From assembly GCA_022837505.1 (NCBI GenBank), contig JALHFZ010000054.1, positions 1 to 12,379 of the forward strand: a stretch of DNA of 12,379 bases, given 5' to 3'. The translations under genes and the position numbers were made by a program. Source of the DNA: Synergistaceae bacterium (GTDB lineage Bacteria; Synergistota; Synergistia; Synergistales; Aminobacteriaceae). Under the pieces are notes generated by a model. That model did not search any database and was not told where the DNA came from. It saw only the letters and a program-made list of their open reading frames with translations. Of the stretch, positions 6,796 to 12,379 are shown piece after piece; positions within the stretch are counted from its first letter, which is position 1, and each line of letters starts with the position of its first letter.

Positions 6796-7712
6796 AAGGA
6801 CTCACTCTGTTCAAAAAGGGAAAGGGGAGCCTCTTTTCCTCAGCGGCAGCCCTCGGCCTCGCCTTTTTTCTCTCAGCCCTGGGAGGGTACTGGGCAGCGG
6901 GCCTGGCGGAGGAATCCCTGATCGCCCGGGAGATTGCCTCCGCCCGGGATGTCCTCACGGGGCCGCTCCCCGGAAGCGCCCTCCCCAAGGGAGAGAGCAG
7001 GGAGTCCACCCTGAAGGATTTTGTCGCGGGCGACCCCTTTCTGACCGGTGCCGCCCCTTCTGCGGCAAAGGTCGAAGAGCCCTCTTCCAAGGAGCTCACG
7101 GCGAGCGAACTCTATGAACTGGAGGGAATCCGCCTCGCCGGGACCCTGCCGGGGAACGCCATCTGGGTGGAAGAGGGAGGAGTGCAGCGGGTGATCCTCC
7201 AGGGGGAGAAGCTCAAGGGGTATGATCTCCTCTCCGTGGAGGACGACCGGATGATCCTCTCCCGGGGGCCCGCCACCGTCACCGTCTACCTCCGCTACGC
7301 CGGGCAGAATGTCGCCGCCGCCCCTCCCCCTCCCCCCGCACCCAGCCCCGTTCCGGCTCCGGCTCTGCCGGGAGTCACCGCAGCGGGCCCGGGGCAGAAG
7401 GGATCCATTCCCCGGGAGACGGTGAACAACCTCCTCCTCGACCCCCTGGACGAGATGAAAAAATTCCGCCTCCGCCCCAAGTTCGACGGAGGCAAGGCCC
7501 TGGGGGTGGAGGTGCAGTGGATGGACAATGCCAGCTTTCTCAATGCCCTCGGGGTGGAGAAGGGGGACGTTATCCAGACGGTGAACGGCCTCGAGATCAA
7601 AAACATGGGGGACGTGGTGAACGTCATCAACTCCCTCATGGGAGGGTCGAACTTCGACGTGAAGGTCCTCCGGCAGGGGCAGACCATGGACCTGAACTAC
7701 AACATCAAATGA
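6792..7712 (+). CDS. gspC: Type II secretion inner-membrane protein GspC with PDZ domain
   Basis: A 306-residue clamp between platform and secretin. Residues 14-36 form the membrane helix. At about 108-170 lies the HR domain (LYELEGIRLAGTLPGNAIWV, then VQRVILQGEKLKGYDLLSVE), which in the family contacts the GspD N0 domain. A Pro/Ala-rich linker (176-193) follows. Residues about 215-306 are a PDZ domain with LNALGVEKGDVIQTVNGLEI (250-269) and a closing beta strand at the C-terminus; in other systems this domain is linked to substrate or secretin recognition. The start overlaps the gspN stop as ATGA, with AAGGCGG at 6781-6787 upstream. An in-frame ATG at 6759 is rejected because it would add 11 charged residues deep inside gspN. 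In classical operons gspC comes first, next to gspD; here it is sixth of ten gsp genes. Confidence 0.9.
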   Translation: MKGLTLFKKGKGSLFSSAAALGLAFFLSALGGYWAAGLAEESLIAREIASARDVLTGPLPGSALPKGESRESTLKDFVAGDPFLTGAAPSAAKVEEPSSKELTASELYELEGIRLAGTLPGNAIWVEEGGVQRVILQGEKLKGYDLLSVEDDRMILSRGPATVTVYLRYAGQNVAAAPPPPPAPSPVPAPALPGVTAAGPGQKGSIPRETVNNLLLDPLDEMKKFRLRPKFDGGKALGVEVQWMDNASFLNALGVEKGDVIQTVNGLEIKNMGDVVNVINSLMGGSNFDVKVLRQGQTMDLNYNIK

Positions 7713-8146
7713 AAAGTGAAAAAAGTGTACGTACACTTGCGGACGGGGTAGGCCAAAAAAAAGTGCGGCGGGGGTTCACTCTGGTTGAGGTGATGGTTGC
7801 GGTGGCCGTCCTCGGCCTCGTGGCTGCGGGAAGCCTCCGCCTCTCCGCCCTCTCCCTCCGGGGGCTCAGCGACGTCCGGCAGGGGAGGGAAGACCTCGCC
7901 CTCTCCCGGTCCTACTGGATAGCCGCCGACTCGGGGGCCCTTGAGAACCGGGGAAGAGAAAAGGATGCCTCCTGGGAGGTGGAAACCTTCGATTTTCCCG
8001 GCCAGAGGGGATTGCCCCCCGCCTACCGCGTCAAAAAGGTTGTACTGTTGCCTGCAGAACTCTCCGGTGGGAGAATACCGGGTAAGCGGAACTCCATCGT
8101 CCTCTATGTACCCGAACTGAAACTCGTGAAGGGGAGAAAAGAATGA
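7709..8146 (+). CDS. gspI: Type II secretion minor pseudopilin, GspI-like
   Basis: A 145-residue pseudopilin precursor with the class III signal RRG|FTLVEVMVAVAVLGLVAAG: cleavage after Gly22, Phe at +1, Glu27 at +5. The mature domain (about 123 residues) matches GspI in length and in its N-terminal helix; the C-terminal part (YRVKKVVLLP, NSIVLYVPELKLV) is beta-rich. GspI initiates the GspI-J-K tip complex. The start is uncertain. ATG 7709 overlaps the gspC stop as ATGA but has no Shine-Dalgarno sequence, and its first codons (AGT, GTA, CGT, ACA, CTT) differ from the local GC-rich usage. GTG 7763 would give the common short leader MRRG and leave about 50 bases of spacer holding a palindrome. 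GspH is a less likely identity. Confidence 0.8.
   Translation: MKSEKSVRTLADGVGQKKVRRGFTLVEVMVAVAVLGLVAAGSLRLSALSLRGLSDVRQGREDLALSRSYWIAADSGALENRGREKDASWEVETFDFPGQRGLPPAYRVKKVVLLPAELSGGRIPGKRNSIVLYVPELKLVKGRKE
7723..7738. promoter_or_regulatory. Perfect 16-bp palindrome at the gspC/gspI junction
   Basis: AAGTGTACGTACACTT is a perfect palindrome in a patch (7711-7762) that is AT-rich relative to its surroundings. It could be an operator for a dimeric regulator or a short RNA hairpin (6-bp stem with a 4-base loop). No T-run follows, so it is not a terminator. If gspI starts at GTG 7763 the site is intergenic; if it starts at ATG 7709 the site lies in leader-peptide codons. Function is not known. 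Confidence 0.45.
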
Positions 8147-10116
8147 CCCGGACAGCACGGCTTTGTTTCGCAGTTTTTCTCATTCTGTTTCTGGCCGGAG
8201 GAGCCCCGGCGGCGGAGCCTCCCGCAGAGACCCTCGCATCGGAGGACGAATCGGCCCTCATCGAATCCGCCCGGCGGATGCGGGCTTCAGGAAACGTCCA
8301 GTTCAACTTTCAGGATGTGGACATGGTGAAGTTCATCCGCTTCATGGCGGAGCTCCTGAATGAAAACCTCGTCCTCACCCCCGGCGTCAAGGGGAGCATC
8401 TCCGTCATCTCCCCCAAGCCCTTCCCCATGCGGGAGGCCCGGCAGGTCTTCATCTCCGTCCTCGAGATGAACGGCTACACCCTTCAGAAGGCCTCGGGGT
8501 TCAGCAAGATCATCCCCCTCCAGGCGGGAACGTCCGCCGAGTCGGATATCCGCTCGGGGCGGGTCGGCCCCGGCGAGGGGGAGCAGACCGTCTCCCAGGT
8601 GATCCCCCTGAACTACGTCACCGCCGACTTCATCGCCTCGGCGGTGGCCCAGACATCCGGCCGGACCGTCACGGTCCTTCCCGTGGGGCGGGGGAACGAC
8701 CTCCTCCTCACCGGCCGGGCCACGGACGTGAACCGGGCAGTGGACCTCATCCTCGCCCTCGACCGGGCGGACAAGGTCTTCAAGTCGAAGACGGTGAAGA
8801 TCGCCAGGGCCTCCCCCGAGCTGGTGGCGGCCCATATCGCCAATCTCGCCACCGTGCCGGGGAGCCCGGTCTTCGGCCTCGTGGTCCTTCCCGACGCCGC
8901 GGGGGAGCAGATCGTCCTCGCCGGAGAGGAGCGGGTGATCAACCGGGCTCTCAAGATCATCGCCGACCTCGACGTGATCCCCAAGTCGGGGGAGTTTCAC
9001 GTCTACACCCTCCAGAATGCCGACGCCGCCGTGGTGGCGGAGCAGCTCTCGAAGATCCTCTCCGCCCAGGCCGCCCAGGCCGTCACCAAGGAGGGGAAGA
9101 TCCCCACCACCGTGGTGCCCGACATCCCGTCAAACAGCCTCATCTTCGCCGCCCCCTCCGACCAGTACCAGGCATTGCTTCAGATCATCACCCAGATCGA
9201 TACCCTCCCCCGGCAGGTCCTGCTGCGGGGTGTCATCGCCGAGGTCAACCTCACGAAACTCGACAACGCGGGGATCGACTGGGCCACCTGGGGTGGAGCC
9301 GTCACAGGGGACGCCGTCCTCGCGGGGCAGCTCAACATGGGTGCGGCGGGCATCCCCGGCACGATCCTCGACTGGTTCCAGAACCTGTCGAAGGAGGAGG
9401 TGCAGTACCGTACCGGAACTGATTCCAGCGGAAATCCAACCTACGGACTGAAGACGGAACATAGGGGCCTCGGCCTCGTCTACGCCTACATGGACCTGCT
9501 GAAGAAGTTCGATGCCCTGAACGTCCTCTCCATGCCTCGGCTCATGTGCACGAACAACCTCCCCAGCGAGCTTCAGGTGGGGCAGGTCATCCCCCAGCTC
9601 AAGTCAAAGCTCTCGGACGTCTCGAACCCGAGTGCCGTCCAGAACAGCTACGACTACAAGGATACGGGGCTCATCCTCAACGTGACGCCCTCCATCCGGA
9701 GCGGCAACCTCGTGGCCCTCGACGTGGAGCAGGTGGTGGAGGAAGTTCTCACCGCCATGACCGTCGACACCCCCGTCACGGGAAAACGGAAGATCAAGAC
9801 GAACGTCCTCGTGAGCTCGGGGAACACGGTGATCCTCGGCGGGCTCATCAAGGAAGTTGAGAAGAGCATGAAGAGCAGGGTCCCCGGCCTCTCCTACATT
9901 CCCCTTATAGGCGGGCTCTTCACCCGGTCGGTGAAGCAGCGGGAGAAGATCGAGCTCATGATCTTCCTCACCCCCTATATTCTCGATACCCCGGGAGAGG
10001 CTGAACAGATCACCCGGGAGATCGTCTCGGGTGACCACGGCATGAGCGCCCCGGAGCAGTCCCTCTGGAAGCGCCTCGAGAAGGAATACCGGGAATCGGT
10101 GAAAAAACAGAGATGA
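8143..10116 (+). CDS. gspD: Type II secretion outer-membrane secretin GspD
   Basis: A 657-residue secretin. The signal peptide is about 1-24 (LCFAVFLILFLAGGAPAAE). The N0 domain spans about 52-127 (FNFQDVDMVKFIRFMAELLN), N1 about 148-210, N2 about 214-280, N3 about 286-355 (FHVYTLQNADAAVVAEQLSK, SNSLIFAAPSDQYQAL). The secretin barrel runs from about 360 to 614 with SMPRLMCTNN (463-472), GQVIPQL, NTVILGGLIKE (561-571) and the family signature VPGLSYIPLIGGLFT (580-594) to EKIELMIFLTPYIL. A charged tail of about 40 residues (615-657) may serve as an S-domain-like pilotin contact, though no pilotin gene is visible. It forms the multimeric outer-membrane channel for folded substrates. The start overlaps the preceding stop as ATGA with a GGGGAG-type site upstream. 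An N0 domain together with GspC argues for T2SS rather than the PilQ of a type IV pilus. Confidence 0.96.
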   Translation: MTRTARLCFAVFLILFLAGGAPAAEPPAETLASEDESALIESARRMRASGNVQFNFQDVDMVKFIRFMAELLNENLVLTPGVKGSISVISPKPFPMREARQVFISVLEMNGYTLQKASGFSKIIPLQAGTSAESDIRSGRVGPGEGEQTVSQVIPLNYVTADFIASAVAQTSGRTVTVLPVGRGNDLLLTGRATDVNRAVDLILALDRADKVFKSKTVKIARASPELVAAHIANLATVPGSPVFGLVVLPDAAGEQIVLAGEERVINRALKIIADLDVIPKSGEFHVYTLQNADAAVVAEQLSKILSAQAAQAVTKEGKIPTTVVPDIPSNSLIFAAPSDQYQALLQIITQIDTLPRQVLLRGVIAEVNLTKLDNAGIDWATWGGAVTGDAVLAGQLNMGAAGIPGTILDWFQNLSKEEVQYRTGTDSSGNPTYGLKTEHRGLGLVYAYMDLLKKFDALNVLSMPRLMCTNNLPSELQVGQVIPQLKSKLSDVSNPSAVQNSYDYKDTGLILNVTPSIRSGNLVALDVEQVVEEVLTAMTVDTPVTGKRKIKTNVLVSSGNTVILGGLIKEVEKSMKSRVPGLSYIPLIGGLFTRSVKQREKIELMIFLTPYILDTPGEAEQITREIVSGDHGMSAPEQSLWKRLEKEYRESVKKQR

Positions 10117-10130
10117 CGGAGGGTGCGGCC

Positions 10131-11642
10131 ATGACTGGCAGAAAGCTTCCCGATCCCGAGGAGATCGCCCCCCTTATCCGGGGGAGCGTGAGCCTCGATG
10201 CCCTGAAGGGGGCGGGGATCCTCCCCCTCCGGGAGGAGAAGGACCGACTCGTGGTGGCCCTGACCTCCCTCGACCGCTTCCCCTTCGCGCAGGTCCTTGC
10301 CGCCTCCTTCGGAAAAGAGGCCGTCGGAGAACTTCACTCCCCGCAGGATATGGAGCTGCTGCTCAACCGCCTTTACGACCTCCGGGGAGGAATAGGGGAC
10401 GAGACGGTCACCGCAATGATCGGCATCGACGACGGAGACGACCTCTTCCGGGAGGACGTCCAGAGCGACTCCGTGGACGTTCCGGTGATCAAGCTGGTGA
10501 ACGGCCTCCTCCGGGAATCCCTCAAAATACGGGCCACGGACATCCACGTGGAACCCTGCGAATCGGAGGTGCTCGTCCGCTTTCGGGTGGACGGGGTGCT
10601 CCACGACCGTCTGCGCCTTCCCCGGAATCTCCAGGCTCCTCTGACGAGCCGCATCAAGGTCATGGCCCGAATGGACATCGCTGAGCGGTTCTCCCCCCAG
10701 GACGGCCGGATCGGTATCACCGTGGGGAACCGGGCCGTGGACATCCGGGTCAGCTCCATCCCCGTACAGCACGGCGAACGCCTCGCCCTCCGGCTTCTCG
10801 ACAAGGGGTCGGGGCTCCTCTCCCTCGAGGAACTCGGCATGGATGCCCCCTCCCGGGAGACCATGGACCGGCTCATCCAGAACCCCCACGGCCTGCTGCT
10901 CTTCACCGGCCCCACGGGGTCTGGAAAGACAACCACCCTCTACGCCATCCTCCAGGCCCTCGCCCGCCCCTCAGTGAACATCATCACCGTGGAGGACCCC
11001 ATCGAGTACGACCTCGGAGGGGTGGGGCAGATCCAGGTAAACGAAAAGGCGGGAGTCACCTTTCCATCGGCCCTCCGGTCAATTCTCCGGCAGGACCCCG
11101 ACATCATCATGATCGGCGAGATGCGGGACTACGAGACGGCCCACATCGGCGTCCAGGCCTCCCTTACGGGACACCTCGTCCTCTCCACCCTTCACACGAA
11201 CGACGCCATCTCCGCCGTGGTCCGCCTCATGGATATGGGGGTGGAACCCTATCTCGCCGCAGGTTCCCTCCTCGGCGCGGTGGCCCAGCGGCTTGTCCGG
11301 ACGGTCTGCCCTCAGTGCGCCGAGGAGCATGAACCGCCCCCCCTCTTCCGCAGGGAAGGCCTTTTCTCCGTCGTCCGGGGGAAGGGGTGCGACTACTGCA
11401 TGGGGACGGGGTTCCGGGGGCGGGTGGGGCTCTACGAGCAGTTTATCCTCGACGACGACATCCGGGAGGCTGTTGGGCAGAACCTTCCCCCCTCGAAAAT
11501 CCGTGCAGCCGCCAGGGCGAAGGGGTTCCGTACCCTCTGGGAGCTCGGCGTGGACGCCCTGAGAGAGAAGAAAACCTCTCCGGAGGAGCTGCTTCGGGTC
11601 GTCTCCCCCGAGGAGTTTGGTCCTTCGGGTGAGGACCACTGA
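10131..11642 (+). CDS. gspE: Type II secretion ATPase GspE
   Basis: A 503-residue cytoplasmic hexameric ATPase that powers pseudopilus assembly through GspL and GspF. Counting from ATG 10131: an N-terminal GspL-binding-type domain (about 1-90), then the second N domain (about 115-225, with ATDIHVEP at 135-142 and FRVDGVLHDR). The core ATPase shows Walker A GPTGSGKT (260-267), the Asp box ITVEDPIEY (285-293), Walker B region DPDIIMIGEMRD (322-333) and His box HLVLSTLHTND (348-358). The zinc-binding CM domain has two CxxC pairs, Cys393/396 and Cys420/423. All catalytic motifs are intact and length is normal. ATG 10113 (ATGA overlap with gspD) is in frame, but GGAGGG at 10118-10123 sits 7 bases before ATG 10131 and can serve only that start. 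The tetracysteine motif favours GspE over PilT-type ATPases. Confidence 0.96.
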   Translation: MTGRKLPDPEEIAPLIRGSVSLDALKGAGILPLREEKDRLVVALTSLDRFPFAQVLAASFGKEAVGELHSPQDMELLLNRLYDLRGGIGDETVTAMIGIDDGDDLFREDVQSDSVDVPVIKLVNGLLRESLKIRATDIHVEPCESEVLVRFRVDGVLHDRLRLPRNLQAPLTSRIKVMARMDIAERFSPQDGRIGITVGNRAVDIRVSSIPVQHGERLALRLLDKGSGLLSLEELGMDAPSRETMDRLIQNPHGLLLFTGPTGSGKTTTLYAILQALARPSVNIITVEDPIEYDLGGVGQIQVNEKAGVTFPSALRSILRQDPDIIMIGEMRDYETAHIGVQASLTGHLVLSTLHTNDAISAVVRLMDMGVEPYLAAGSLLGAVAQRLVRTVCPQCAEEHEPPPLFRREGLFSVVRGKGCDYCMGTGFRGRVGLYEQFILDDDIREAVGQNLPPSKIRAAARAKGFRTLWELGVDALREKKTSPEELLRVVSPEEFGPSGEDH

Positions 11643-11645
11643 TCC

Positions 11646-12379
11646 ATGCCCTCCTACCGCTATTCCGCCTACGACGAGTCGGGGAAGATCCGCAAGGGAG
11701 TAGTCGACGCCCCCTCCTCCGTCCGGGCGGGAGAGATCCTGTCCGAGAAGGGGCTCGTCCCCGTGGATATCCGGGAGGGTGCCTCGGAGAAGGGGCATAA
11801 GGGGAGGCCCTTCGGGCTCTCCTATCACGCCCTCTTCTGCCGGGGGCTCGCCTCCTACCTCAGGCGGGGGGTTCCCCTCGCCGAGGCCCTGAAGTTTCTG
11901 AGCCGCCATTCATCGGAAAAAAGGGTGGCCGCGGCCTGCCTCGCCCTCAACGAGGGGGTGTTGGGGGGCAAACGCCTCTCCGCCGTCATGGAGGAGACGG
12001 GGCTCTTTCGCACCGACCTTCTGCGGATCGTCGAGTCGGGGGAGAAGACCTCCGCCCTGTCGGGAGTGCTCGAGCAGGCGGCCCAGCTCTACACCCTTCA
12101 GGACCGCCAGCGGCGAAAGATCCGCTCCGCCCTCACCTACCCGATCGCCATGACCCTTATCGGCATCATCGTGGTGACCTTTCTGCTCGTCTACGTGGTC
12201 CCCTCCCTCGCCGACCTCTTCACTGACATGGGGCAGAAGCTCCCTCTTCCCACGCGGATTCTGCTGGGAACTGCCGATTTTCTCCGTACCCGGTGGTGGT
12301 TTCTCCTCGCCGGAGGAGCTGTCCTCTTTATTTTTTTGAGAAAAATAAAAAAGGGGCGCCCCCTTCCCTTCTTCAGGCG
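11646..12379 (+). CDS. gspF: Type II secretion inner-membrane platform protein GspF (partial, runs off window)
   Basis: The first 244 residues of a protein usually near 400. It begins MPSYRYSAYDESGKIRKGVV, the typical GspF/PilC N-terminal strand pair. A first T2SSF helical domain follows (about 60-165), with FCRGLASYLRRGVPLAEALK, GKRLSAVMEETGLF and IVESGEKTSALSGVLEQAAQ. The first membrane helix is at about 168-190 (AMTLIGIIVVTFLLVYVVP), and a second hydrophobic stretch begins at about 217. The second T2SSF domain and last helix lie beyond the window. GspF is the polytopic core of the assembly platform and contacts GspE and GspL. ATG 11646 lies 3 bases after the gspE stop, with GAGGA upstream in the gspE end. 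Confidence 0.95.
   Translation, partial: MPSYRYSAYDESGKIRKGVVDAPSSVRAGEILSEKGLVPVDIREGASEKGHKGRPFGLSYHALFCRGLASYLRRGVPLAEALKFLSRHSSEKRVAAACLALNEGVLGGKRLSAVMEETGLFRTDLLRIVESGEKTSALSGVLEQAAQLYTLQDRQRRKIRSALTYPIAMTLIGIIVVTFLLVYVVPSLADLFTDMGQKLPLPTRILLGTADFLRTRWWFLLAGGAVLFIFLRKIKKGRPLPFFR

Noticed and set aside
7311..7375. C-rich tract in gspC as a DNA repeat or special structure
   Set aside because: It is explained by Pro/Ala codons of the interdomain linker before the PDZ domain; no regular repeat unit is present.
7517..7708. Upstream extension of the gspI-like frame into gspC
   Set aside because: The extension overlaps the conserved PDZ domain of gspC in another frame and would place the prepilin leader after more than 60 unrelated residues.
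8143..12379. Reading the D-E-F genes as a type IV pilus or competence locus (pilQ, pilB, pilC)
   Set aside because: GspC with HR and PDZ domains, GspK with its acidic and hairpin motifs, and the L-M-N set are T2SS-specific. No PilM, PilN, PilO, PilP or PilT is seen.

Overview
The window is a high-GC bacterial segment that holds most of a type II secretion system (T2SS) operon on the plus strand, with one divergent sensor kinase gene on the minus strand. The secretin, GspC, GspN and pseudopilins imply a diderm cell. The GC-rich codon use, a DUF2156 gene and a kinase with a substrate-binding-protein sensor remind me of Synergistota (a deltaproteobacterial-type anaerobe is the main alternative). 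That placement is inference only; no phylogenetic marker is present.

Layout. Positions 1-1694 (minus) carry the N-terminal part of a membrane histidine kinase: signal peptide, periplasmic ABC-type substrate-binding domain, PAS domain, transmembrane helix, then the start of HisKA, where the window cuts it. Positions 1695-2068 are a divergent intergenic region with an AT-rich core and an extended -10 promoter (2013-2021) pointing into the operon. Positions 2069-2944 encode a DUF2156 (GNAT-like) protein whose end overlaps the first pseudopilin gene. From 2929 to the right edge the genes run gspJ-like, gspK, gspL, gspM, gspN, gspC, gspI-like, gspD, gspE and gspF (truncated). Almost every junction overlaps or is separated by a few bases, so this reads as one transcript.

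How the genes work together. GspE (hexameric ATPase), GspF, GspL and GspM form the inner-membrane assembly platform. GspC bridges the platform to the outer-membrane secretin GspD through a periplasmic HR domain, and here ends in a PDZ domain. The minor pseudopilins GspI, GspJ and GspK form the tip of the periplasmic pseudopilus that pushes folded substrates through GspD. GspN is an accessory inner-membrane protein. The major pseudopilin GspG, GspH and the prepilin peptidase GspO are not in the window; G and H may lie just downstream of gspF.

I see no mobile element, CRISPR array, tRNA or rRNA. The core machine is a known system. The less ordinary points are the rearranged gene order (J-K-L-M-N-C-I-D-E-F), the DUF2156 gene coupled to the operon head, a perfect 16-bp palindrome in an AT-rich patch at the gspC/gspI junction, an Ala at -1 of the GspJ cleavage site, and a kinase whose PAS domain is predicted to be periplasmic.
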